Source: an uncultured Veillonella sp. (GTDB lineage: Bacteria; Bacillota; Negativicutes; Veillonellales; Veillonellaceae). Taken from it: a stretch of DNA of 25,088 bases. The stretch lies in contig USAV01000017.1 in NCBI GenBank assembly GCA_900552715.1, positions 1 to 25,088 of the forward strand. The letters run 5' to 3'. Shown piece after piece: positions 16,506 to 24,194 of this stretch. Every line of letters starts with the position of its first letter. Position 1 is the first letter of the stretch. A program made the translations under genes and the position numbers. A model generated the notes under the pieces. That model searched no databases. It was not told where the DNA came from and saw only the letters and a program-made list of their open reading frames with translations.

Positions 16506-16775
16506 CTATGATTCTACTGTATCTTCGTCTACATCATATTGCACAAGTCGATGTGCTACGGTTTCTGGTTGAATTGCAGATAATACAATTTGACCACTAT
16601 CCATAACTAATACAGCACGAGTCTTACGACCATATGTAGCATCAATGAGCAGGCCCTTATCACGTGCATCTTGAACCATACGTTTAATTGGTGCAGATTC
16701 AGGACTAATGATAGCCATAACACGGTTAGCAGATACCATATTACCAAAGCCTATATTCAATAATTGAATACTCAT
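16506..16775 (-). CDS. remA: RemA-family DNA-binding regulator (DUF370/YlzA)
   Basis: RemA of Bacillus subtilis is a ring-forming DNA-binding protein that activates matrix and osmoprotection genes. The 89-residue product matches the family in length and in the opening pattern LNIGFGNMVSANRVMAIISPESAPIKR, with the middle segment GLLIDATYGRKTRAVLV, cited here in pieces: NIGFGNMV at 7-14 and RKTRAVLV near 50-57. The basic and Arg residues there are those that line the DNA-contacting face in known structures. The ATG at 16775 follows AGGAGG by 7 bases. Position between yicC and gmk is the same as ylzA in Bacillus. Target genes in this organism are unknown. Confidence 0.9.
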   Translation of the reverse strand: MSIQLLNIGFGNMVSANRVMAIISPESAPIKRMVQDARDKGLLIDATYGRKTRAVLVMDSGQIVLSAIQPETVAHRLVQYDVDEDTVES

Positions 16776-16789
16776 TTATGGACCTCCTA

Positions 16790-17671
16790 TTACTCTACAT
16801 TCTGTACTTGTTCTCTAATTTTTTCTAACTCACATTTAAGTTGAACCACAAACTCAGTAATACTTGAATCCATAGCTTTGGAACCAATTGTATTCACTTC
16901 ACGATTCATTTCTTGCAAAATAAAATCCACCTTACGACCGATGGAATTCTCATCTACAAGTGTGTTTTTTAATTGTACCACATGTGAGGTGAATCGGACA
17001 ATCTCTTCCGTAATATCAGTCTTATCAGCTAGTAAAGCTATTTCCTGCAAAAAACGATCTTCACTGATACTCGCTTCCAAAGAAACTAAGTACTCTTGAA
17101 TTTTACCTTTTATATGTTCGCGATACGCTTCTACGGCTCCCGCCTTATTCTCATCAATATGTTTGATGACATTTTCTAAGGTAGAGATACGTGATAATAA
17201 ATCTTGTTCAATATGTTTACCTTCCACCGTACGCATTACTATTAGAGCATCTAATGCTTGAGTTGTAGATTCTTTTACTATTTCTGAAAGCACATCTTCT
17301 GCAATCGGTGTATCTTGTTGTTGTATCCATTCGTTAGAAATAGAATTGACCGCTTGCAAAGGTACCTTATTAGGATCATCATAAAACTCTTCTTGAACAA
17401 GTAATTCTTGTATCTGTTTTCTCAATACACTGTTTATTGTAAAGGTCTTAGGTCTCTCTCCCGCATCTTGGATAGAAACCGATACTTCGACCTTACCGCG
17501 GGTAATTCGATCTTGTACTAATCCGCGAATAATGGTTTCAAAAGGGTTTATTTGCTTTGGACTACGTATAAATAAATCAAGAAATCGCGCATTTACGGAC
17601 TTTATTTCTACCGTGCAGGTAATGCCATCTTTGGTTGCCGTGCCAGAACCAAAACCGGTCATACTTTTCAT
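16790..17671 (-). CDS. yicC: YicC/YloC family endoribonuclease
   Basis: YicC proteins are endoribonucleases; the E. coli member acts on the small RNA RyhB. The 293-residue product begins MKSMTGFGSG, the hallmark of the N-terminal YicC domain, and ends in the conserved C-terminal domain with KVDFILQEMNREVNTIGSK (about 246-264), rich in the acidic and basic residues of the catalytic face. A coiled or helical arm lies about 155-215. The ATG at 17671 has AAGGAGG 7 bases upstream. It is the first gene of the yicC-remA-gmk-rpoZ-coaBC run and is divergent from rqcH across a 127-base AT-rich region. Confidence 0.93.
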   Translation of the reverse strand: MKSMTGFGSGTATKDGITCTVEIKSVNARFLDLFIRSPKQINPFETIIRGLVQDRITRGKVEVSVSIQDAGERPKTFTINSVLRKQIQELLVQEEFYDDPNKVPLQAVNSISNEWIQQQDTPIAEDVLSEIVKESTTQALDALIVMRTVEGKHIEQDLLSRISTLENVIKHIDENKAGAVEAYREHIKGKIQEYLVSLEASISEDRFLQEIALLADKTDITEEIVRFTSHVVQLKNTLVDENSIGRKVDFILQEMNREVNTIGSKAMDSSITEFVVQLKCELEKIREQVQNVE

Positions 17672-17798
17672 GTGATATCCTCCTTAGCAGTTTTTATTAT
17701 TGTACCACGAATTATACATTCCGTGTTTAAATACTAAGAATTATATGTACATTATGTTATACTAAACTATACTTCTAAATAAAATTGAAAGGAGTACT
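17672..17798. promoter_or_regulatory. Divergent promoter region of yicC and rqcH
   Basis: This strongly AT-rich 127-base gap must drive both directions. On the plus strand an extended -10, TGtTATACT (17755-17763), lies 35 bases before the rqcH start, with a second TATACT at 17768-17773; no good -35 is paired with either. On the minus strand TATAAT occurs at 17711-17716 and 17740-17745, and TACAAT at 17699-17704, each with weak -35 partners (TTCTTA at 18 bases for the first). Which are used cannot be settled by eye. Confidence 0.5.
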
Positions 17799-19514
17799 AT
17801 GAATTTAGACGGACTTACCATGTCTGTTCTCGCTAAAGAATTAAATGAGCGATTACAAACAGGTCAAATACAAAAATTATATCAAATAGATAAAACTACA
17901 TTACTATTTAAAATTCGATCCCTTAACGAAGATCAAAGCCTAGTCATCACTGTTGGTGCAACCCCTGCAATGTATCTCAGTAAACCTCTTCAAGATTTAC
18001 CAAAGGAACCTAGTTCACTATGTATGTTTCTTCGTAAACATATTGAAGGTAGCCGCATTGTAAAGGTAGAACAAATTAATGGGGACCGGATCATGTGTAT
18101 CCAAACGGATAAACTTGAAATGGATGGCTCTATTACAAGTACATTTATCTATGTAGAATTAATGGGCAAATATTCAAACTGTATCTTTGTACAAAATGGA
18201 GTTATATTAGAATCCTTAATTCACGTATCACCTTTAATGAATCGTGAACGATCCATTAGCCCGAAACTACACTATGAATTACCACCCAATGCTAATCGTG
18301 TAAGTTTGATGGACTTCGATTATGATGAAATCAAAAATCTACTAACTTCCTTTGGTGATGGTACTGTACAGCAATCTATACGGGCCATCTTTAACGGCTT
18401 TGGCAAACCCTTATTAGATGAAGTACTATGGTCTTCAAATCTTAGTGGCGATGAATTAATTACTGATCTAAATTCCTCTCAAGTAGATGAATTGGCGAAG
18501 GCATTATATGATCTAAAAGAAAAACTAAAAGAAAGTAATGGGTTACTTGCATTACTTAATGATAATAATAAAAAGGCTCACGCACCCTTTACGTTACACA
18601 ATTACAAAGTACTAAAAGAATATAGTACAATTTCAGAAGCTCTAGAAGAATCGATTCACAATACAAAATCTATTCACACTGCTGATAAGGAACTAGAAAA
18701 GATTTTAACAGCAGCCATCAAAAAAGAAGAAATACGTCATCAAAAGATCAAAGATGAATTAGATGATACTAATAAAATGGATACCTATAAACTGTATGGC
18801 GATATCTTAATGATCAATGCTCACTTACAAGTACAGTATGAACCTTCTATTCAATTACCAAATCTTCTTTCTGAAGATGGAGAGTTATTAACAATCCCTC
18901 TAAAGCCAAATCTTACGATTGTAGAAAACGGTCAATGGTATTATAAGCTCTATACTAAATTAAAAAATCGTATGGTCAGCGGTGAATATCAACTTAATGC
19001 AAGTACTACAAAGCTTGAATACCTCAAATCGATTTTATATAGTATTTCATTAGCTACTACCCGTGAAAGCTTAGAAGAAATTCGCAAAGAATGTATGGAT
19101 GCGGGCATCATAAAAAAATCTAAGAAGCCCCTCTCTTATAAGCTAGGGAAATCCAATTACATTCATTTAACCATTGATGAAGGCGAAATATTTATAGGTC
19201 GAAACAATCAACAAAACGAATATTTAACTCATCGGTTTGCAAAACCGACTGATATTTGGTTCCATACACAAGATATTCAAGGTTCCCACCTCATATTAAG
19301 ACTCAATGTGGAGCCTGATGATATGATTTTATCTAAGGTTGCTCAATATGCGGCCTACTTTAGTAAGGCTCGTGAAACTAGTAAGGTGCCTGTAGACTAC
19401 ACATATATTAAAAATATTAAAAAACCTCCTGGGTCCCCTCTTGGATTTGTTATCTTTAATACTCATCAAACAATGATTGTAGAGCCTAAAAAACCTGATA
19501 ATTATACTGAATAA
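17799..19514 (+). CDS. rqcH: Rqc2/NEMF homolog RqcH (NFACT protein, formerly FbpA-like)
   Basis: Binds stalled 50S-peptidyl-tRNA complexes and recruits tRNA-Ala to add C-terminal alanine tails that mark the peptide for degradation. The NFACT-N domain starts at residue 1 and has the functionally required Asp96-Arg97 pair (NGDR). A helix-hairpin and coiled-coil region follows (about 230-440), then an NFACT-R domain with DIWFHTQDIQGSH at 485-497 and a KKPPGSPLGFVIF segment near the end. Length 571 residues is typical. The ATG at 17799 follows AAGGAG by 4 bases. It is the only plus-strand gene here; Bacillus yloA is also a neighbour of yloC (yicC). Older annotation as fibronectin-binding protein is unlikely to be its main role. 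Confidence 0.95.
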   Translation: MNLDGLTMSVLAKELNERLQTGQIQKLYQIDKTTLLFKIRSLNEDQSLVITVGATPAMYLSKPLQDLPKEPSSLCMFLRKHIEGSRIVKVEQINGDRIMCIQTDKLEMDGSITSTFIYVELMGKYSNCIFVQNGVILESLIHVSPLMNRERSISPKLHYELPPNANRVSLMDFDYDEIKNLLTSFGDGTVQQSIRAIFNGFGKPLLDEVLWSSNLSGDELITDLNSSQVDELAKALYDLKEKLKESNGLLALLNDNNKKAHAPFTLHNYKVLKEYSTISEALEESIHNTKSIHTADKELEKILTAAIKKEEIRHQKIKDELDDTNKMDTYKLYGDILMINAHLQVQYEPSIQLPNLLSEDGELLTIPLKPNLTIVENGQWYYKLYTKLKNRMVSGEYQLNASTTKLEYLKSILYSISLATTRESLEEIRKECMDAGIIKKSKKPLSYKLGKSNYIHLTIDEGEIFIGRNNQQNEYLTHRFAKPTDIWFHTQDIQGSHLILRLNVEPDDMILSKVAQYAAYFSKARETSKVPVDYTYIKNIKKPPGSPLGFVIFNTHQTMIVEPKKPDNYTE

Positions 19515-19550
19515 AAAGAAGCGAAGGAAATCCTTCGCTTCTTTTTATTT
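19513..19550. terminator. Bidirectional terminator between rqcH and the coiled-coil gene
   Basis: A near-perfect inverted repeat (arms aaaaagaagcgaagga at 19513-19528 and its complement at 19531-19546) closes on a loop of about 4 bases once the last A-T pair opens. A T-run follows on the plus strand and the symmetric A-run gives a T-run on the minus strand. It starts inside the rqcH stop codon and ends a few bases before the convergent gene's stop, so one hairpin serves both. Confidence 0.9.
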
Positions 19551-19553
19551 ATA

Positions 19554-20021
19554 TTATTGGTTTTCTTCTGTACGTTGTTCAGTTTGTTTCAAACTTTCAC
19601 GATTTTGACGTAAGCTTTCCAATGTTTTCTCTAAGTTGTTTTCCACATATTTAAGAACATCACCAGCATATTGAATAGAGCTAGATTTCAATTCTTCAGA
19701 GGATTGGTTAGCAGCATTGATAATTTGATTTGCTTGTTCTTGCGCTTGTTTAACAAGTTCGCTTTCAGCAGTTAATTTAGCAATGTAGTCTTTTGCTTGA
19801 TCAATTAAAGTTTCAGCTTGACGTTGAGCATCAGCTAATACTTTATCTTTATCAGCTACAATACGACGAGACTCTTCAAGTTCCAATGGTAAGGACTCTT
19901 GAATAGAATCAATAATACGCATAATTTCGTCTTCCTCAACCATACGTTTAGTAGTCATAGGAATACGGCTGCTAGATTCAATAAGAACCTCTAAATCTTC
20001 TAATAATTTTTCTGTTTTCAT
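19554..20021 (-). CDS. Coiled-coil protein of the coaD neighbourhood, function unknown
   Basis: A 155-residue, highly charged, mostly helical protein with no transmembrane segment or signal peptide. Residues about 35-120 form a long amphipathic helix rich in Ala, Glu, Gln and Lys, with repeated Ala-Gln-Ala-style heptads, like F-type subunit b or V-type subunit E/H stalks; proteins of this kind are often labelled ATPase by similarity to that coil. A DivIVA-like role is an alternative. The ATG at 20021 is chosen because AGGGG lies 8 bases upstream; a GTG at 20030 would add three residues. It begins 11 bases after coaD, and a similar gene follows coaD in other anaerobic Firmicutes. No enzymatic motif is visible. 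Confidence 0.8.
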   Translation of the reverse strand: MKTEKLLEDLEVLIESSSRIPMTTKRMVEEDEIMRIIDSIQESLPLELEESRRIVADKDKVLADAQRQAETLIDQAKDYIAKLTAESELVKQAQEQANQIINAANQSSEELKSSSIQYAGDVLKYVENNLEKTLESLRQNRESLKQTEQRTEENQ

Positions 20022-20032
20022 ACAATTCACCC

Positions 20033-20524
20033 CTATTTATTATGGACCGTATTAAAGCGTTCTTCAAGTTTTTCCTTAACATCATCCGGAACTAACCCAT
20101 CTAGCTTACCGCCAAATTTTGCAAGTTCACGAATACCTGTGGAGCTGACGAAAGAGTATTTATTATTAGTCATAATAAATACAGTTTCGATATCATCATC
20201 CAAATATTTTGCAAACAAAGCACGTTGAAATTCATATTCAAAGTCACTTAACGCGCGCAAACCACGAATGATTATAGTAGCATTCTTAGATTTAACATAT
20301 TCGTTAAGCAAACCGCCTGTACAATCAATCTCAACATTAGGAATATGTTTGACAGAATTTCGAATCATCTCAACCCGTTCTTCCATGGTAAACAAGGAAT
20401 TTTTATTCGGATTAGAGCTAACAGCAATGATTAATTTATCAACTAATCGACTGCCGCGTTCAAAAATATCAACATGTCCATTTGTAACTGGGTCAAAACT
20501 ACCCGGACACACACCTATACGCAC
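20033..20524 (-). CDS. coaD: Phosphopantetheine adenylyltransferase
   Basis: Transfers AMP from ATP to 4'-phosphopantetheine to give dephospho-CoA, the step before last in coenzyme A synthesis. The nucleotidyltransferase motif GSFDPVTNGH is at 8-17 with the catalytic His17; RGLRALSDFEYE (87-98) and the late YSFVSSTGIREL (123-134) complete the active site. Length 163 residues is typical. The start is GTG at 20524, with AGGAG 8 bases upstream, inside the end of rsmD. The rsmD-coaD pair is conserved as ylbH-ylbI in Bacillus. Confidence 0.97.
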   Translation of the reverse strand: MRIGVCPGSFDPVTNGHVDIFERGSRLVDKLIIAVSSNPNKNSLFTMEERVEMIRNSVKHIPNVEIDCTGGLLNEYVKSKNATIIIRGLRALSDFEYEFQRALFAKYLDDDIETVFIMTNNKYSFVSSTGIRELAKFGGKLDGLVPDDVKEKLEERFNTVHNK

Positions 20525-20528
20525 AGGT

Positions 20529-21080
20529 TTAGCTCCTTTCAGCTGTGTTTACAAAATAGGAAACCATCGTATAACCAAATTTCTGTTCTTTTATACATTC
20601 CCATGATTCAGGCAAGGTAAATGCCTCGTCCTTATGGTGTTCTAATAGTAAAACACCGTCAGGCTTTAATAAATCATAGGTCACAACCAAATCTATGGTG
20701 TCTTGTATAAATCCATTTTCATATGGTGGATCAGAAAAAATATAATCGAACTGTTGTCCCATTATATAGTTTTTTAATTGTGAAAGTTTCCTCGGAATGA
20801 TTTCTAACCGATCTTCCACATGACAGTGTTTTGCATTCTCTAAAATCAATTTTCCTGTTTTAAAGTCTACCGCTACTGCATGTGCTGCACCACGACTTAA
20901 GGCTTCAATAGCTACTGCACCTGTACCAGAAAATATATCTAATACATGAGTACCAAATATACCTCTATTAGATAATACATTAAACACACTTTCACGAACT
21001 CGATCAAGTGTAGGTCTAGTATCTACCCCTTTAGGTGCTTTTATAGTATGTCCCTTTGCAGTTCCGCCAATAATTCGCAT
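20529..21080 (-). CDS. rsmD: 16S rRNA (guanine-966-N2)-methyltransferase RsmD
   Basis: Methylates G966 of 16S rRNA using SAM. A Rossmann methyltransferase of 183 residues with the SAM motif DIFSGTGAVAIEALSRGA (48-65), the acidic ribose-binding residue in AVDF (70-73) and the catalytic DPPY at 117-120. The N-terminal MRIIGGTAKG and TRPTLDRVRE segments are family signatures. The ATG at 21080 follows a GAGG site. It is the first gene of a three-gene unit and is separated from gpsA by a hairpin and a short AT-rich gap. Confidence 0.95.
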   Translation of the reverse strand: MRIIGGTAKGHTIKAPKGVDTRPTLDRVRESVFNVLSNRGIFGTHVLDIFSGTGAVAIEALSRGAAHAVAVDFKTGKLILENAKHCHVEDRLEIIPRKLSQLKNYIMGQQFDYIFSDPPYENGFIQDTIDLVVTYDLLKPDGVLLLEHHKDEAFTLPESWECIKEQKFGYTMVSYFVNTAERS

Positions 21081-21134
21081 ACAACCCTCACAAGATTATA
21101 CTCATTAATTATAGTATATAAATAACCAAATTAA

Positions 21135-21158
21135 AAGTATCTTTTATTTATGATACTT
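21135..21158 (-). terminator. Possible terminator overlapping the end of gpsA
   Basis: A 7-bp stem (arms aagtatc and gatactt) with a 10-base loop encloses the gpsA stop codon and is followed on the minus strand by TTAATTT. The low GC content of the stem makes it weak. Two perfect TATAAT hexamers on the minus strand at 21108-21113 and 21095-21100 could start rsmD transcription, though no good -35 is paired with them. Confidence 0.45.
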
Positions 21159-22146
21159 CAATTTTAATATCTCGTCCCATCAATTCAGCTAATGCCAAAG
21201 CTGGAGATTTTTCTTCATATAAGACTTCATATAAAGCCTTAGTTATAGGCATTTCAATATGATGTTCACAAGCCATCTTATAAACAATGTCGGTAGCAAA
21301 GAAGCCTTCTACAACCATATTCGTATGATTAATGATATAGTCCATTGTTTTTCCATCTGCTAATTGTTGACCAGCAGCTCTATTACGTCCATGAGGACTC
21401 ATACAAGTGGCAATCAAATCACCCATACCAGCAAGACCAGCATAGGTTTCCTTTTGTGCCCCCAAGGCTACACCAAAGCGAGTCATCTCATGTAAACCAC
21501 GAGTTAAGAGTAAGGCTTTACAGTTATCACCTAACTTCAATCCATCAACAATCCCTGCGGCAAGAGCAATAATATTCTTCGTTGCCCCAGCTAATTCAAC
21601 ACCGGTAATATCTGTATTTGCATAAATTCTAAAGTTTTGACTACATAATGTTTTCTGTAACCTAGTGGCCACTTCAAGATTTTCTGTACTCAATACAGAG
21701 GCAGCGGGCAGATCACGACCGATTTCCTCTGCATGATTTGGACCAGATAAAACTGCAAGATTACAACCTATAGGACCTAGAACCTCTCGCATAACTGTAG
21801 TCAATAACTTACCAGTAGTACGTTCTACACCTTTTGAGCAAAGTATATAGGATTGTTCTTTATGCGCATATGGTTTAAGAGCCTCTAAACTAGTGCGTAC
21901 ATGTACAGACGGTGTAACCATTAGAACGATATCAGCCGCTTTGATACAAGTAGCAAGATCTGAGCTATATAGTAATTCCTTTGGTAATGTTACACCTGGT
22001 AAGTACTCTTTATTCTCTAAATCTTCTGCTAATTGTTTAGCAAATTCTGGGCGTCGACAATATAAAGTTGTAGTATTTCCAGCTAATACGGATTTAATAG
22101 CAAGAGCAGTACCCCAGCTACCAGAGCCGACAACAACAACATTCAT
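21148..22146 (-). CDS. gpsA: NAD(P)-dependent glycerol-3-phosphate dehydrogenase
   Basis: Reduces dihydroxyacetone phosphate to sn-glycerol 3-phosphate, the backbone for phospholipids. The NAD(P)-binding motif GSGSWGTALA is at 7-16, followed by SKGVE (104-108), SGPNHAEEI (134-142), the catalytic Lys190 in GATKN, GLAGMGDLIATC (237-248) and GRNR (253-256). Length is 332 residues. The ATG at 22146 follows AGGA by 7 bases and lies 3 bases past the plsY stop. Its product is the substrate of PlsY encoded just upstream, so the two likely work as a pathway unit. Confidence 0.97.
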   Translation of the reverse strand: MNVVVVGSGSWGTALAIKSVLAGNTTTLYCRRPEFAKQLAEDLENKEYLPGVTLPKELLYSSDLATCIKAADIVLMVTPSVHVRTSLEALKPYAHKEQSYILCSKGVERTTGKLLTTVMREVLGPIGCNLAVLSGPNHAEEIGRDLPAASVLSTENLEVATRLQKTLCSQNFRIYANTDITGVELAGATKNIIALAAGIVDGLKLGDNCKALLLTRGLHEMTRFGVALGAQKETYAGLAGMGDLIATCMSPHGRNRAAGQQLADGKTMDYIINHTNMVVEGFFATDIVYKMACEHHIEMPITKALYEVLYEEKSPALALAELMGRDIKIEVS

Positions 22147-22149
22147 AAA

Positions 22150-22746
22150 TTAATCCTTTTTGATACGTTCTACTTTTAACTCATTACCTGCTAGTAAACG
22201 TTTAATATTATCCCAATGTCGAACAATGACAAATAAAGCTGCCAAAGCGCCAAAGCCTACGAACCAATAAGATTCACCTGTAAAGTACATTAAAATTGGT
22301 ACTAAAGCTGCCGCTATAATAGATCCTAGTGATACGAGCTTAGTAAAATAGACTATTACGCCCCATACCAAGAAGGCAATCAAAGCCACTAATGGTGATA
22401 AAGCAATTAGAACACCTAGTCCTGTAGCTACCCCACGACCACCTTTAAAGCCTAAGAAAATAGACCAGTTATGACCCATCATAGCAAGGATGCCACCTAA
22501 AATCATATACATAGGACCATAAGAGGATAACAATACTACCCCAGCTGCCCCTTTTAAGGCATCACAGAGAAATACTGGTAATGCAGCTTTGAGACCTATA
22601 ACGCGATACGTATTAGTAGCACCTATATTTTTAGAACCGTATTGACGTACATCCGTATTAAAGAAGGTCTTACCAATAATCAGACCACTAGGAATTGAAC
22701 CAATAAGGTATGCCAACACGGCATATACAGCAATCATAATATCCAT
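22150..22746 (-). CDS. plsY: Acyl-phosphate:glycerol-3-phosphate acyltransferase PlsY
   Basis: Integral membrane enzyme that acylates glycerol 3-phosphate at sn-1 using acyl-phosphate, the first committed step of phosphatidic acid synthesis. The 198-residue protein has about five to seven hydrophobic segments and the conserved loops GSIPSGLI (16-23), GSKNIGATN (37-45) and GHNWSIFLGFKGGRGVAT (91-108). The ATG at 22746 overlaps the der stop by one base (TAATG) and has no strong ribosome site, which suggests coupling to der translation. Partner PlsX is not in this window. Confidence 0.96.
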   Translation of the reverse strand: MDIMIAVYAVLAYLIGSIPSGLIIGKTFFNTDVRQYGSKNIGATNTYRVIGLKAALPVFLCDALKGAAGVVLLSSYGPMYMILGGILAMMGHNWSIFLGFKGGRGVATGLGVLIALSPLVALIAFLVWGVIVYFTKLVSLGSIIAAALVPILMYFTGESYWFVGFGALAALFVIVRHWDNIKRLLAGNELKVERIKKD

Positions 22747-24080
22747 TAGTCTTCATCATCTCGTTTCTTACCACGTAATACTAAACGAATTGGTGTTCCT
22801 TCAAAACCGAAGGACTCTCGTAATCTATTTTCTAAGAAACGCATATATGAGAAGTGAATTAACTCTGGTTCATTTACAAACAAAATAAATGTAGGTGGTT
22901 TAACACTAGCTTGCGTCATATAGTAAATTTTGGGAATTCTACCATTACGAGAAGGTACAGGATTTACTGTTTGAGCATCTTGTAATAATTGATTCAATGT
23001 ACCTGTAGACACGCGACGATATTGTTGTTCAGATACAAACTTAAGCATATCTGCTAAACGGTGTATACGTTGTTTTGTAAGTGCAGAAGCAAATAGAATT
23101 GGAGCAAATTGCAAGAAACCTAATTCATCATAAATATCTTCAGTAAAGCGCAATGTTGTTTTGTCATCTTTTTCAATAAGATCCCATTTATTAACAACAA
23201 TAATTACACCCTTCCCTGCTTCATAAGCATAGCCAGCAATTTTCTTATCTTGTTCTGTAACGCCATCTTGAGCATCAAGGACAAGAACGACGATATCTGA
23301 ACGGTCTACAGAGCGCAAGGAACGAACAATACTATATCGTTCAACAGCTTCTTCAATTTTTGACTTACGACGCATACCAGCTGTATCGATAAGAACAAAC
23401 TTTTGATCGCCATGAGTCCAATATGTATCAATAGAGTCACGTGTTGTGCCCGCTACATCAGATACAATTACACGGTCTTGACCCAATAAGGCATTAGTCA
23501 AAGAGGATTTGCCTACATTAGGACGACCAATAACTGCTACATGAATAGTATCTTCGTCATCAACATTTGTCCCAACTGGAGGGAAATGTTTAACCGTATC
23601 ATCTAGTAAGTCACCTAAATTCATTAAGTTCTTAGCGGAAATACCGATAGGATCTCCTAAGCCAAGATTATAGAATTCATAAATATTAGGTTCCTGATTA
23701 ACACTGTCGATTTTATTAACAACTAATACTACAGGTTTACCGCTAGCCCGTAAGATATTAGCAACCTCTTCATCAGCAGGTACAATACCTTGTTTGCCAT
23801 CTACAACAAATAAGATTACATCTGCCTCTTCAATAGCCAATTCAGCTTGTAATCGCATCATCTTAGGAATAACATGACTATTATCTGTAATAAATTCGAT
23901 ACCGCCAGTATCGATCATTGTAAATTCACGATTTAACCACTCTGCGTCAAAGTAAATACGATCCCGTGTTACACCAGGAATATCTTCAACGATAGAGATC
24001 CGTTTATTAACAATGGCATTAAAAAGTGTAGATTTCCCTACATTTGGACGACCTACAACGGCCACTAATGGTTTTGCCAT
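22746..24080 (-). CDS. der: Ribosome-assembly GTPase Der (EngA)
   Basis: Essential GTPase for late 50S subunit maturation, with two G domains in tandem. Domain 1: GRPNVGKS (10-17), DTGG (57-60), NKID (122-125). Domain 2: GRPNVGKS (185-192), DTAG (232-235), NKWD (297-300). An acidic linker (about 172-179) joins them, and a C-terminal KH-like domain occupies about 350-440. Length 444 residues is typical. The ATG at 24080 follows AGGTG by 5 bases. The der-gpsA association and the S1 gene upstream match the ypfD-engA-gpsA region of Bacillus, here with plsY inserted between der and gpsA. Confidence 0.97.
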   Translation of the reverse strand: MAKPLVAVVGRPNVGKSTLFNAIVNKRISIVEDIPGVTRDRIYFDAEWLNREFTMIDTGGIEFITDNSHVIPKMMRLQAELAIEEADVILFVVDGKQGIVPADEEVANILRASGKPVVLVVNKIDSVNQEPNIYEFYNLGLGDPIGISAKNLMNLGDLLDDTVKHFPPVGTNVDDEDTIHVAVIGRPNVGKSSLTNALLGQDRVIVSDVAGTTRDSIDTYWTHGDQKFVLIDTAGMRRKSKIEEAVERYSIVRSLRSVDRSDIVVLVLDAQDGVTEQDKKIAGYAYEAGKGVIIVVNKWDLIEKDDKTTLRFTEDIYDELGFLQFAPILFASALTKQRIHRLADMLKFVSEQQYRRVSTGTLNQLLQDAQTVNPVPSRNGRIPKIYYMTQASVKPPTFILFVNEPELIHFSYMRFLENRLRESFGFEGTPIRLVLRGKKRDDED

Positions 24081-24116
24081 GGTTTCACCTCATTATCTAA
24101 TCTAATACATTACTAT

Positions 24117-24146
24117 ATTTTATCATATTCTACGTATAGTACGCAA
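24117..24146 (-). promoter_or_regulatory. Possible promoter of the der-plsY-gpsA unit
   Basis: On the minus strand TTGCGT (24141-24146) and TAAAAT (24117-24122) are 18 bases apart, starting in the tail of the rpsA terminator. The -35 keeps only the TTG of the consensus, so support is limited. A promoter is expected here because a strong terminator precedes der. Confidence 0.35.
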
Positions 24147-24179
24147 AAAGGCTAACCAAGGAAACCTTGGTTAGCCTTT
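24144..24179 (-). terminator. Intrinsic terminator of the S1 gene
   Basis: A perfect 15-bp inverted repeat (arms aaaggctaaccaagg at 24147-24161 and its complement at 24165-24179) with a 3-base loop is followed on the minus strand by a run of T residues (TTTTTGCG). It lies 15 bases past the rpsA stop and is the strongest single-direction terminator in the window. Confidence 0.92.
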
Positions 24180-24194
24180 ATATTAGACAATGAA

